A stretch of 42,100 bases of DNA, taken from contig NZ_JAUSTT010000034.1 in NCBI RefSeq assembly GCF_030812995.1, positions 1 to 42,100 on the forward strand, read 5' to 3'. Source of the stretch: Bacillus chungangensis. GTDB lineage: Bacteria; Bacillota; Bacilli; Bacillales; Bacillaceae_C. The position numbers and the translations under genes are program-made. The notes under the pieces are model-generated. The model ran no database searches and was not told the origin of the DNA. It worked only from the letters and a program-made list of their open reading frames with translations. This document shows positions 33,621 through 42,002 of this stretch, piece after piece. Position 1 is the stretch's first letter; every line of letters starts with the position of its first letter.

Positions 33621-33658
33621 AAAAAAAGAAATCAGCTGACTGACTGATTTCTTTTTTT
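33621..33658. terminator. Terminator after the gltT-like gene
   Basis: AAAAAAAGAAATCAG (33621-33635) pairs perfectly with CTGATTTCTTTTTTT (33644-33658) around an 8-nt loop. It is directly downstream of the minus-strand symporter and usable in both directions. Confidence 0.8.
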
Positions 33659-33672
33659 GCTCTATTCAATAG

Positions 33673-34947
33673 CTACGCTGCGGCTTTTTCAAGAACAATA
33701 GACTCATAATAATTTTTGGCTTGTTCCTCATCATATTGTCCTTCCCATTTCGATATGACAATTGCAGCTAAAGAATTGCCCATTACATTGACAACTGTAC
33801 GCATCATATCTAGAATCCTGTCAATTCCAACAATGAAAGCAAGGCCTTCGACAGGGATTCCTACTGTTCCTAGTGTTGCTAGCAATACGACAAAAGAAAC
33901 CCCCGGTACTCCAGCAATCCCTTTTGAAGTTACCATTAATACCAATACGAGAGATAATTGATCTACAATGGATAGATCGATGCCATACATTTGCGCAATG
34001 AATAGGGCGGCGATTGCTTGGTAAAGAGTCGATCCATCTAAATTAAACGAATATCCTGTTGGAATGACAAAAGAAGTAATCGCTTTCGGGCAACCGAATC
34101 TCTCCATTTTCTCCATGATTTTCGGCAATACCGTTTCTGAGCTTGAAGTAGAATAGGCAAGGATTAATTCATCCTTTAAAATTTTAATCAAATGGAAAAT
34201 GTTAACGCCTACAAATTTAGCTATCAGCCCTAGCACAATTAATGTAAAACCAATCATGGCTCCATATACAACAAAAATTAGTTTGCTTAAAGGAATAAGC
34301 GAAGACAAACCAAATTTCGAAATCGTTACACCTATTAAAGCAAATACACCAAATGGGGCAAATTTCATGATTTGATTTGTTACATAAAACATCGCATCAG
34401 CTGTGCCTTGGAAAAATCTTAATACAGGCTTCCCTTTTTCTCCGATCGCAGCAACTCCTAAACCGAAAAAGACGGAAAAAAAGATAATAGCGAGCATATC
34501 CCCTCTTACAATAGAATCAAAAATATTTGTTGGCACAATATTCACAACTGTTGCAATAAAGCCGTGATCTTGCGCTTCTTCCGAAGATTGGACATAGCTT
34601 GATATATCTTGCTTATCTAAAGCTCCCATATCAACGCCTTGTCCAGGTTGAAAAATATTACCTACTAAAAGACCTATAATAATCGCAATGGTTGTCACAA
34701 TCTCAAAATATAATAACGTTTTTCCGCCTAATTTTCCAAGCTTTTTCACATCGCCAACACCGGCTACACCAACGATAAGAGCGGAAATCACAATAGGTAT
34801 GACAATCATCTTAATTAGATTTAGAAAAATATCACCAATTGGCTGGAGATAAGTAGAAGCGGCTGGATTCCCATATAAAAGAGCACCAACGATAATTCCA
34901 AGACCAAGTCCTATAAATATTTGTGTAGCTAAGCCTAACTTTTTCAT
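33673..34947 (-). CDS. gltT: Glutamate/aspartate:cation symporter, GltT/DctA (DAACS) family
   Basis: The 424-residue membrane protein is close, from memory, to Bacillus GltT: KIGLA/QIFIGL-type start, PTNIFDSIVRGDMLAIIFFS, the serine-rich hairpin STSSSETVLPKIMEKM, the NLDGSTLY substrate/cation motif, and VTSKGIAGVPGVSFVVLLA. It imports glutamate/aspartate with protons or sodium. It is divergent from glnK-glnL-like genes with GlnL-box-like repeats over its -35 region, pointing to control by that system. AGGTGATAT lies upstream of the ATG. Confidence 0.87.
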   Translation of the reverse strand: MKKLGLATQIFIGLGLGIIVGALLYGNPAASTYLQPIGDIFLNLIKMIVIPIVISALIVGVAGVGDVKKLGKLGGKTLLYFEIVTTIAIIIGLLVGNIFQPGQGVDMGALDKQDISSYVQSSEEAQDHGFIATVVNIVPTNIFDSIVRGDMLAIIFFSVFFGLGVAAIGEKGKPVLRFFQGTADAMFYVTNQIMKFAPFGVFALIGVTISKFGLSSLIPLSKLIFVVYGAMIGFTLIVLGLIAKFVGVNIFHLIKILKDELILAYSTSSSETVLPKIMEKMERFGCPKAITSFVIPTGYSFNLDGSTLYQAIAALFIAQMYGIDLSIVDQLSLVLVLMVTSKGIAGVPGVSFVVLLATLGTVGIPVEGLAFIVGIDRILDMMRTVVNVMGNSLAAIVISKWEGQYDEEQAKNYYESIVLEKAAA

Positions 34948-35076
34948 TCATATATCACCTCATTCATTTTTTTAAAAAAATTGAAGATGGGGGTTAAAAC
35001 GAAGGAGTAAGGGAAGCAGGAAACAATGTCATGTTTTTGCTATGGATTTTCTAAAAATAGCAATCTCGCAAAAACG

Positions 35077-35105
35077 TATTTACTAGCTTACATGACAATC
35101 TACAA
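35077..35105 (-). promoter_or_regulatory. Promoter of the gltT-like gene
   Basis: On the minus strand TTGTAG (35100-35105) and TAAATA (35077-35082) are 17 bp apart. The weak -35 is overlapped by the first GlnL-box-like repeat, as for an activated promoter. The leader would be about 120 nt and contains an ATAGCAA/TTGCTAT stem. Confidence 0.45.
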
Positions 35106-35127
35106 AAAAAGATAAAAACAGACAAAA
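35102..35127 (-). promoter_or_regulatory. Three phased GlnL-box-like repeats
   Basis: The minus strand reads TTTTGT, N4, TTTTAT, N4, TTTTGT: three hexamers spaced exactly 10 bp (plus-strand starts 35102, 35112, 35122). The reported B. subtilis GlnL target is TTTTGT-N4-TTTTGT. The match, helical phasing, neighbouring glnL-like gene and overlap with the symporter -35 make this a probable operator. Confidence 0.6.
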
Positions 35128-35193
35128 AAAGTCGAAATTTCTTTTTTTCAAAAGTAAAAATATTAATTTAATACCTTCCTCTTAGGCATTCAG

Positions 35194-35223
35194 TTGTATT
35201 ACATCTTTGCAAATTGGTATACT
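35194..35223 (+). promoter_or_regulatory. Promoter of the glnK-glnL-like operon
   Basis: TTGTAT (35194-35199) and TATACT (35218-35223) are 18 bp apart, followed by a short leader of about 25 nt. Confidence 0.45.
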
Positions 35224-35253
35224 GTTTTCAAATAGAATCAGGAAGTGGACCTT

Positions 35254-36561
35254 TTGAAAACAAGGCGTTTGTTAACAAAAGATGTATATATTATTGCATT
35301 ATTGGTAGTCATCATCCCCTTAGCGGGCGAATTGAAATTTTATCCATTTAGTGGAACCTTCCGTATGAGTTTAGGTCCTCCGCTATTTTTCTTTTTTATT
35401 CTGTTCCTTCGTCATGTTCCAGCAACCTTAGCAGGATTTTTAACTGGTCTTTCTGTTAATGGATTTCGTATCATCGTACATTTTCTCTTATATGGTGCAT
35501 TTGATGGGGACTTATTTTACAATCCAGCTTTTATCTTTTACCTTGTGTTCGGCATTCTCTTTGATCTATTGCGCGTAAAGCGCTTTAAGCAACAAACGAT
35601 GATATTGGGTTTATTGGGGATGTTTATTGAAATTGTTTCCAATATGTTGGAGCTAGGTGTACAGATAATAACAAAAGACACTGTTATAACAGTGTCTGAA
35701 TTAAATAAAATTTGTATTATCGCGATCTTCCGCAGTTTTTTTGTTGTCGGTTTTTTTAATATGATCAATCTTTATGAAGCCCGTTTAAGAGAAAAAGAAA
35801 TTCGTAAGCAAAATGAGCATATGTTAATGGTGGTTTCTAATTTATATGAAGAATCTATTCATTTAAAAAAGACATTGCACGATGCGGAAGTCATTACAAA
35901 AAAAGCATATAGTCTCTATCAAGAATTACAAAACTTTGAATCCATTCACAAAGATATAGAAATGGGACACTTTAAACAGGATGCTTTAGCAATTGCCTGT
36001 GAAATTCACGAGATAAAAAAGGATAATCAACGGATTTATGCAGGTCTTTCAAAGCTTATATTAGGGGAAAGTCATACAAACTACATGGATATTGGCGATT
36101 TATTGACTGTTATTGTCAATTCTAGTCGAAAATATGCCGAGCTTCTACACAAAAAAATAAAGTTCGACGTTTTTGTTGATGGTGATCATCCGGATTACCA
36201 TGTTTTTTCTGTCCTTTCTTTAATCAATAATATTGTAGCGAATGCGATTGAAGCAGTGAATGATGAAGGTGAAATAACAATGAGTGTTCATCGGGATCAC
36301 GAATCGGTTATTATAAAAATTAAAGACAACGGGCCAGGCATCTCGTCCAAGTTAAAGGATTTGGTTTTCAAACCGGGATTCACTTCTAAATATGATCAAT
36401 CAGGCAATCCATCGACAGGGATTGGTTTGTTTTATGTAAAAAATGTTGTGGAACAATATGGAGGTACTGTATCCTTTCAAAACCGTATGGATGCAAGTGG
36501 TGCCATTTTTACGATGCGAATACCGATTAGATTCATTAGTCCGAAAGGAGAGATAGGATGA
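35254..36561 (+). CDS. glnK: GlnK-like sensor histidine kinase
   Basis: The 435-residue membrane kinase has about six N-terminal spans (to about residue 170), a linker helix (LREKEIRKQNEHMLMVVSNL), an H-box ACEIHEIKKDNQR with the probable phospho-His at 252, then ATPase boxes NNIVANAIEA, DNGPGIS and TGIGLFYVKNVVEQYGG. The layout and the partner match B. subtilis GlnK (YcbA), which responds to glutamine. TTG at 35254 has AGGAAG 8 nt upstream; a GTG at 35245 overlaps that site. It overlaps the response regulator gene by 4 bp. Confidence 0.82.
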   Translation: MKTRRLLTKDVYIIALLVVIIPLAGELKFYPFSGTFRMSLGPPLFFFFILFLRHVPATLAGFLTGLSVNGFRIIVHFLLYGAFDGDLFYNPAFIFYLVFGILFDLLRVKRFKQQTMILGLLGMFIEIVSNMLELGVQIITKDTVITVSELNKICIIAIFRSFFVVGFFNMINLYEARLREKEIRKQNEHMLMVVSNLYEESIHLKKTLHDAEVITKKAYSLYQELQNFESIHKDIEMGHFKQDALAIACEIHEIKKDNQRIYAGLSKLILGESHTNYMDIGDLLTVIVNSSRKYAELLHKKIKFDVFVDGDHPDYHVFSVLSLINNIVANAIEAVNDEGEITMSVHRDHESVIIKIKDNGPGISSKLKDLVFKPGFTSKYDQSGNPSTGIGLFYVKNVVEQYGGTVSFQNRMDASGAIFTMRIPIRFISPKGEIG

Positions 36562-37478
36562 ACTTTTTTATAATAGATGATGATGAAGCAATCCGTTCCA
36601 TGTTGACGCAAATCATTGAAGATAGTGATAGTGGTGAGGTTATTGGCGAGGCTGAAGATGGCAGCTTTTTAAATGAATCGTTTAATATGAGACAAGTGGA
36701 CATATTATTTATCGATTTATTAATGCCTAACCAAGATGGCATTGAAACGATTAAAAAAATAAAACCTTCATTTAACGGAAAAATCATTATGCTTTCTCAA
36801 GTAGATTCAAAAGACATGATTGCAGAAGCGTATCAAAATGGGATTGAATACTACATTACAAAACCAATTAATAAATATGAAGTGTTATCCGTTATTCGGA
36901 AAGTGACCGAACGAATTCAATTAGAAAAATCAATTCATGACATTCACCATACACTTAGCCATGTATTAAATTTGGATAGCAGCCAATCCAATCACCAGCC
37001 TATCCATGAACAGAAATTAAAAACAGCAGGAATCTTCCTATTATCAGAGCTCGGAATAGCAAGTGAAAAAGGCAGTAAAGATTTATTGAATATCGTAGAA
37101 TACTTAGACGAATTTAGAAAAGAGCATTCATTTGAAGAAGAATTCCCACCTTTAAAAACGATTTTTAGAAAAGTTGCTGAAAAAAAAGGCGGGAAAACGT
37201 ACTCAGAATCAGCATTAACTAAAGAAATCCAAGCATCTGAACAACGGGTGCGCAGAGCCATTCATCATTCACTTAATCACCTAGCTTCAATCGGTTTAAC
37301 CGATTTTTCAAGTCTAAAGTTTGAAAACTACGCGTCCAAATTTTTTGAATTCACAACGGTTAGCAAAAAAATGGAGGAATTAAAAAAAGGGACAACATCC
37401 CCCACTCCTAGAGTAAATACAAAGAAATTTATCAAAGTTTTTTATTTCGAAACAAAGCGTTTACAACGAGAATTGTAA
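36558..37478 (+). CDS. glnL: GlnL-like response regulator (YcbB family)
   Basis: The 306-residue protein has a receiver domain (acidic pair at Asp8-Asp9, phospho-acceptor Asp53 in FIDLLMPNQDG, Lys in YITKPIN) and a C-terminal YcbB-type DNA-binding domain with ASEQRVRRAIHHSLNHLASIG and PRVNTKKFIKVFYFE. This resembles B. subtilis GlnL throughout. In that species it activates glsA-glnT; here no such genes are adjacent and the divergent neighbour is a glutamate symporter. Coupled to glnK by an ATGA overlap with GGAGAG upstream. Confidence 0.85.
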   Translation: MNFFIIDDDEAIRSMLTQIIEDSDSGEVIGEAEDGSFLNESFNMRQVDILFIDLLMPNQDGIETIKKIKPSFNGKIIMLSQVDSKDMIAEAYQNGIEYYITKPINKYEVLSVIRKVTERIQLEKSIHDIHHTLSHVLNLDSSQSNHQPIHEQKLKTAGIFLLSELGIASEKGSKDLLNIVEYLDEFRKEHSFEEEFPPLKTIFRKVAEKKGGKTYSESALTKEIQASEQRVRRAIHHSLNHLASIGLTDFSSLKFENYASKFFEFTTVSKKMEELKKGTTSPTPRVNTKKFIKVFYFETKRLQREL

Positions 37479-37605
37479 TTTTTTCGTTTGCAACTTTAGC
37501 AAAGAATTTCATTCCGATAAATGGATGGGAAGCCGACAGATCTAGTTTATGATTTGTGCCTTCTTATCCTGACTTGACTGCTGCGCCATTATATTCTCAT
37601 GATGT

Positions 37606-38166
37606 TCAGTCAATTCTTTGCTTGCTATTTTGTCGATCATACTCTTCTTTTAAGATGCCATAATAAGCTAAGTCCACATAGCTTCCCCATTTCATCACAT
37701 GTTGGCGCAGCGTACCTTCATACTTCATCCCTATCTTCTCCATGATTTTCCATGAACCTGGGTTATTTGTAAATGACGCTGCAAAGATTTTATTTAAATG
37801 GAGTTTTTCGAAACCATATTTAATGAGGGTTTCTGCCGCTTCTGTTCCATAGCCTTTTCCCCAGTATGGCTTCCCAATCCAATAAGCCAATTCTCCACGT
37901 TTATGAGATGATTGAATGTTTAGATTGATCATGCCTATTAGCGCTCCATCTGTTTTCTTTTCAATCGCATAGATTACTAGCTTCCCCGCTTTCTCCGCTT
38001 CAAGAACAGTTGAAACGAACGTCTTTGCTGAGCCTTTTGGATACGGATGAGGGATGTTTAATGTTGTTTTCGCTATATCGACATCACTCGCCAACGCTTC
38101 TATGCTTTCTGCATCGTCGCTCGTAGGGGGACGTAACGTTAGTCTTTCTGTTTGCAACATATTCAT
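37606..38166 (-). CDS. GNAT-family N-acetyltransferase (RimJ/RimL type)
   Basis: The 186-residue protein has TERLTLRPPTSDDAE at the start, GELAYWIGKPYWGKGYGTEA (motif A) in the middle and NPGSWKIMEKIGMKYEGTLR in motif B. AGGAGG lies about 10 nt before the ATG. It is a single gene. The plausible role is acetylation of a ribosomal protein or small amine; the acceptor is unknown. Confidence 0.85.
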   Translation of the reverse strand: MNMLQTERLTLRPPTSDDAESIEALASDVDIAKTTLNIPHPYPKGSAKTFVSTVLEAEKAGKLVIYAIEKKTDGALIGMINLNIQSSHKRGELAYWIGKPYWGKGYGTEAAETLIKYGFEKLHLNKIFAASFTNNPGSWKIMEKIGMKYEGTLRQHVMKWGSYVDLAYYGILKEEYDRQNSKQRID

Positions 38167-38387
38167 TTATTTTCTTCCTCCTTGTCAATAGGTTCTACCC
38201 GTAAATGGTAATACGATTGTACACTTTTGGATGAGGAATAACTAGAATCAATCTGAACGAATCTGACCCTCCTCTCCCTCTCACTAGCAAACTTCTAACA
38301 CCAAGCAATCTATTTTTTTCTTTGTCGTGTAAGATTTGCATAAAGTTACCGTCTAACTATATGAACGAACAAAAAGCCGTTTCGCTG

Positions 38388-38399
38388 CGCAGCGCGTCT
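38388..38399. repeat. GC-rich palindrome in a gene-free stretch
   Basis: CGCTGCGCAGCG is a perfect 12-bp palindrome set between AAAAAG and CTTTTT, so it can act as a two-way terminator-like hairpin. The remaining 38167-38640 holds only the sigma gene promoter candidate. Confidence 0.4.
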
Positions 38400-38518
38400 T
38401 TTTGATGAAAAACTAGTAATTTCCCGTAAGCTTATACTCGTTTTATCCATGGCGCATAACTTTACCATTGTTTACGTCGTATAAGTTAAAATCGTTTTCC
38501 ATTTTTCCACATTATTTT

Positions 38519-38547
38519 TTGTAAAAAGAATAAATTCAGCTTTTAAT
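38519..38547 (+). promoter_or_regulatory. Possible promoter of the second ECF sigma gene
   Basis: TTGTAA (38519-38524) and TTTAAT (38542-38547) are 17 bp apart, about 100 bp before the ATG. I found no convincing ECF-type autoregulatory promoter (AAC ... CGT). Confidence 0.35.
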
Positions 38548-38644
38548 CGAAGACGGAGAATTTTTTTTATCACCAAAAGTTATATTGGAGCTAGGTCAAA
38601 CATCGAAACCGTGTTCCAATGTTTAAGTTACTGGAGGATGTCTT

Positions 38645-39208
38645 ATGCAGGAAGATTTGACGCTTATTGAACAGGTACGGAAAGGTGAACAGGAAGCTTA
38701 CTCCGAACTCGTAAACAAATATAAAAACCGGCTCTACATCTTTCTGCTGCGAATGCTTGATCAAGCGCAGGACGCTCATGACTTGACACAGGAAGTATTC
38801 ATTAAGGCATATTACCAGTTGAATACATTTAACGGCACCAGTCAATTTTCCACCTGGCTCTATCGAATCGCTTATAACCGCGCTATCGACGAGCTAAGGC
38901 GCAGAAAGCCAGTCCACGTCCCGCTCTACGATATGGAGTTCACGGATGATGAATCGCCTGAAGACATTTGTCTGGCGAAAGAACGAGCGACTTTCCTACA
39001 CAAACAAGTCATGACCCTGCCAGAAAACTACCGAACTGTGTTGCTGCTCCGTCACACTCAGGAGCTTAGCTACAAACAAATCGGTGAGGTGCTCGATATT
39101 CCTCCCGATACGGTTCAGGTTCGTCTATATCGGGCTCGAAAAAAATTGCGAGAAATCATCGCGGCAAGCGAAGAAGGAGGAAGCCTGCATGAAATGCTTG
39201 ACGTTTGA
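38645..39208 (+). CDS. ECF-type RNA polymerase sigma factor (SigW-like size and layout)
   Basis: The 187-residue sigma factor has region 2 around 20-90 (QDAHDLTQEVFIKAYYQLNT, FSTWLYRIAYNRAIDELRRR) and region 4 around 118-172 (LPENYRTVLLLRHTQELSYK, then IPPDTVQVRLYRARKKLRE). GGAGGA is 6 nt upstream of the ATG. It overlaps the zinc-finger anti-sigma gene by 20 bp. Envelope-stress control is the usual role of this group, but its signal is unknown. Confidence 0.88.
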   Translation: MQEDLTLIEQVRKGEQEAYSELVNKYKNRLYIFLLRMLDQAQDAHDLTQEVFIKAYYQLNTFNGTSQFSTWLYRIAYNRAIDELRRRKPVHVPLYDMEFTDDESPEDICLAKERATFLHKQVMTLPENYRTVLLLRHTQELSYKQIGEVLDIPPDTVQVRLYRARKKLREIIAASEEGGSLHEMLDV

Positions 39209-40850
39209 ACAAATGATGACTTATTTAGATCAAGAAAATAGTGAACAGGAACGTGCTGAAGTTGCCAAACACCTTGAACTGTGCTCAACTTGCCGTACGA
39301 AACTTGCAAACTGGGAGAAAGATTTCCAGGCATTCGATACGTTGTCTCAAGTTCCGCCGCTGCCCGACTCGTTTACTAACGAAGTGATGTCCACCCTCTT
39401 CCAGAGCACTGCAGAAAGTAAAGAAGATAACAAAAGAAAAATGCTCGATCGTTTCCTAAATTCATGTTGGAGGAGCAGTATAAAGAAAAAAGTGATTGTA
39501 ACCGTCGCAAGCCTGACACTGGCCTTATCTGCAGCCGCCTATTGTACGTCGCCAACATTCGCATCTTATGTTCAATCACTGTTTTCCACGCCCATTCAAA
39601 AGGAAGCGCAGGATCGAGGCATTACTTTGAAAGTGAAGGAAGCTACGATCAATCCGTATTATATTTCTGTGATATACGGGTTTGAGAAGGATGGTCAAGC
39701 GGTAACGCTGGATAGGTCCAGTGAAGGGAAAGATCAAAGTTCTGAAACGAATAAAGTCTATGTCACAGACCAGAACGGGAAAGAAATATTTGACGGTTAT
39801 AGTTACGAATCGGTTTCGAATGAAAAAGGTGAAACTGTAGAAGTCGTATTCAGCACCCTGCTGAATGACGAGAAGTACAAAAACCTTCCTGATCAGCTGA
39901 ATTTCCATTTTGAGTTCGACAGGGTTGGAGATACAAAAGGCAATTGGAAACTAAACGCTCCACTTAATGTGAAACAGTTGAAAGAAAATGCCAAACTAGT
40001 CGACGTAAATAGACAATTCACGACGCCGCAAGGACTGATCTTGAATTTAAGAGCCTGGCAAAAGGATAGCACAGTATCGCAATTTTTTATTGATATTGTT
40101 TCCACTGAGAAATGGAATTCTGAGCTAAAGAAATTGTCTGAAAAGGCGGAACGTGAATTCGGAAAGCTCCCTGGGAATCGTGCCTGGGACTTTATTGAGG
40201 ATATGAACCATTCTTTCTTTGATGGCATGTTTCAGGTAAAAAACAAACAAGGGCAGATCGTAGCCGCATATGATTCGCTAGATATTGAATCTGTTAATTA
40301 CATATATCCGGAGGGAAGGTTCCTTGGATATTCCTTTAAACCTTTCGAAGTCGGTCAAGACTTAACATTCGAATTAAAAGCTCTTTATACGACTGAACCA
40401 ATGCGAGTAGACTTGACGGCAGATACAAAAAGCTTGACAAGCAAGCCGGTGGTAAAAGAGGTGGATGGCAAAACATTAAAAATCAAGAGTGTTCATTTGA
40501 AAACAGATCTTAATCCAGAAGAAATATTCGATGGGCAAGGATTGATTTCAGAAAAAGGCCTCTTAATCGAAATGGAAGGAATGCTTGATAAAGAAACGGT
40601 TGATTACGGGTCTTGGGTTGTCCAAGCGGGCGACAAACAATACGAAGAACAATATTCACCTGAAAGTGAAAATGACCTTTTGGATTTCTCGAAACCAGAG
40701 AAGGATGCAAATGGAAATTATAAGTTTCAAAAAGTGTTGTTCTTGGAAGGTTTAGAAAGTATACCTGAACAAATTTCCTTGATGAGTACAACGGTATTAA
40801 AAAGGAATGATGTCGATTGGAAAGTACCGCTCGGCAAAGTTACGCCCTAA
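39189..40850 (+). CDS. Anti-sigma factor with zinc-finger (zf-HC2) and DUF4179 domains
   Basis: The 553-residue protein has an N-terminal zinc-binding anti-sigma domain with His28, Cys32 and Cys35 (HLELCSTC), a transmembrane helix at about 101-120 (KVIVTVASLTLALSAAAY), then a DUF4179-like domain (SYVQSLFSTPIQKEAQDRGI) and a long extracellular region. ATG 39189 follows GAAGGAGGA and lies inside the sigma gene, so the two are translationally coupled. It likely holds the sigma factor at the membrane until a signal arrives. Confidence 0.85.
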   Translation: MKCLTFEQMMTYLDQENSEQERAEVAKHLELCSTCRTKLANWEKDFQAFDTLSQVPPLPDSFTNEVMSTLFQSTAESKEDNKRKMLDRFLNSCWRSSIKKKVIVTVASLTLALSAAAYCTSPTFASYVQSLFSTPIQKEAQDRGITLKVKEATINPYYISVIYGFEKDGQAVTLDRSSEGKDQSSETNKVYVTDQNGKEIFDGYSYESVSNEKGETVEVVFSTLLNDEKYKNLPDQLNFHFEFDRVGDTKGNWKLNAPLNVKQLKENAKLVDVNRQFTTPQGLILNLRAWQKDSTVSQFFIDIVSTEKWNSELKKLSEKAEREFGKLPGNRAWDFIEDMNHSFFDGMFQVKNKQGQIVAAYDSLDIESVNYIYPEGRFLGYSFKPFEVGQDLTFELKALYTTEPMRVDLTADTKSLTSKPVVKEVDGKTLKIKSVHLKTDLNPEEIFDGQGLISEKGLLIEMEGMLDKETVDYGSWVVQAGDKQYEEQYSPESENDLLDFSKPEKDANGNYKFQKVLFLEGLESIPEQISLMSTTVLKRNDVDWKVPLGKVTP

Positions 40851-40940
40851 TGGAAGTATAGATAAATATAAATGATTTTTAGGAAATAAACGTTGGAAGA
40901 AAGGTTGTTAAAGGTATCAATTACTTACAACAAAAGAAAC

Positions 40941-40969
40941 GCCGCAGTCTTCATTCCTAAGATTGCGGC
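40941..40969 (-). terminator. Terminator of the mazE-mazF pair
   Basis: GCCGCAGTCTT (40941-40951) pairs with AAGATTGCGGC (40959-40969), one G-U pair. On the minus strand it is followed by GTTTCTTTTGTTG. Confidence 0.6.
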
Positions 40970-40978
40970 TATCTGGTT

Positions 40979-41314
40979 TCATGCTAGGATAGATCGAGTA
41001 TTGCGAAGAACAGCGTTCATGAATTCCGATTCCACCTTGACATGATCCACGATTTTTATTTTACGCTTCTTTACGTCGAGGCTTTTGAACTGATCAGTAA
41101 GGACAACTCCGGAAAATGCAAGTCCTTCTGGAAGTGGAACTTCAAAAGGGTAATTTTTTACTTGGTTCGTAATCGGACTGACAACAGCAAAACCCGTTAA
41201 TTTATTGAAATCTGATTCGGACAGTATAATAGCTGGACGCCAGCCAGCTTGTTCATGACCAGTTTGTGGATCAAAGTCAAGCCATACCAAGTCACCGCGC
41301 TTTGGAACGGTCAA
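40979..41314 (-). CDS. mazF: MazF/PemK-family toxin (mRNA interferase)
   Basis: The 111-residue protein has the PemK/MazF pattern: GDLVWLDFDPQTGHEQAGWRP at the start (with the conserved basic residue after the GHEQ turn), AVVSPITNQ and GVVLTDQFKSLD. The family cleaves single-stranded RNA at short motifs and is blocked by MazE binding. Its ATG overlaps the antitoxin stop by 4 bp (ATGA), a normal order for this type II module. Confidence 0.85.
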   Translation of the reverse strand: MTVPKRGDLVWLDFDPQTGHEQAGWRPAIILSESDFNKLTGFAVVSPITNQVKNYPFEVPLPEGLAFSGVVLTDQFKSLDVKKRKIKIVDHVKVESEFMNAVLRNTRSILA

Positions 41315-41577
41315 ATCAATTCGTCTCCTTTAACGCCAAAGTCAATTTCTTCATGACGCGTATCCGGCTTCACTTGAGCAAGCAGCTGCTGCAAATGGGC
41401 ACGCAGCTCCTGATTTGACTCTATCTTCTTTGTCGGGCGCAGCAGTAGTTCATTTTCTGGAGTAACGATTATTTCCACTTCCGCACCTTCCTCTAGATTG
41501 AGACGTTTAAGAAATTGACTTGGAATTCGAATTGCGCTGCTATTCCCCCATTTACTGATTGTTGCTGTTGTCATCAT
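41311..41577 (-). CDS. mazE: MazE-like AbrB/SpoVT-fold antitoxin
   Basis: The 88-residue protein has an N-terminal swapped-hairpin AbrB DNA-binding domain (ATISKWGNSSAIRIPSQFLK) and an acidic C-terminal tail that should bind the toxin. The start was placed at ATG 41577: AAAGGA lies 7 nt upstream, and the predicted transcription start near 41600 lies downstream of the alternative start codon at 41607. It probably represses its own promoter through the palindrome at 41630. Confidence 0.83.
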   Translation of the reverse strand: MMTTATISKWGNSSAIRIPSQFLKRLNLEEGAEVEIIVTPENELLLRPTKKIESNQELRAHLQQLLAQVKPDTRHEEIDFGVKGDELI

Positions 41578-41606
41578 ATTCACGTCCTTTCCTTTCTGTT
41601 GAACCA

Positions 41607-41650
41607 ATTATAACTCCCCTTTCACAAAATGTATATACATATGATATACA
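41607..41650 (-). promoter_or_regulatory. mazEF promoter with operator palindrome
   Basis: On the minus strand TATAAT (41607-41612) has TATACA 17 bp upstream (41630-41635). The -35 lies in an inverted repeat, TGTATAT-N7-ATATACA (41630-41650), the expected place for a MazE/MazEF repressor site. Confidence 0.55.
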
Positions 41651-41775
41651 TTAATCGTCAGATTGATACTCCCTAAACAAAATTCTGCTTCTTTTTTTAC
41701 TGACATTAAAAATACTTTTAAAAATTAATTTTATCTAAAACACTAGAATCAAAATCATCTTTTAAAACCCTTAAA

Positions 41776-42000
41776 ATAAAGTGAAACTTCCATCAGTGGG
41801 GATTTTCTCTCGTCCCCCATACAAAGGATCTCCAGCTAAAAGCGCGACGTCCTGTCGCAACACTTGAGTGACCTACGTCCTCGAAAAAGAAGAGCACTTT
41901 TTCTTCGTGCGATGTTGATTCAAGGAGCTTTCCTTATCCTGTAGGCCCGAACCAATCGGACATTTGACTTTCAGTTATCCCCCACCTAGACTTCTCGATT
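41776..42000. mobile_element. Structured repeat element, copy C (truncated)
   Basis: It starts like copies A and B (ATAAAGTGAAACTTCCATCA), keeps TTTTTCTTCGTGCGATG, GCCCGAACCAATCGGACA and CCCCCACCTAGACTTCTCG, then leaves copy A at about 42000, inside the right hairpin. The right arm of the left hairpin is also lost (after CCCCCAT). The break at 42000 meets an IS-like end. Confidence 0.6.
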
Positions 42001-42002
42001 TG

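Noticed and set aside
34948-35244. Riboswitch or T-box in the gltT-glnK intergenic region
   Set aside because: No conserved aptamer or specifier pattern recognised; promoters and repeats explain the region.
38588-38640. ECF autoregulatory promoter before the second sigma gene (GAAACC motif)
   Set aside because: No CGT-type -10 at 16-17 bp, and the start site would fall on the ribosome site.
39084-39188. Longer N-terminus for the zf-HC2 anti-sigma gene
   Set aside because: It would lie in the sigma gene with no ribosome site, while GAAGGAGGA sits just before ATG 39189 and the zinc-finger domain begins there.
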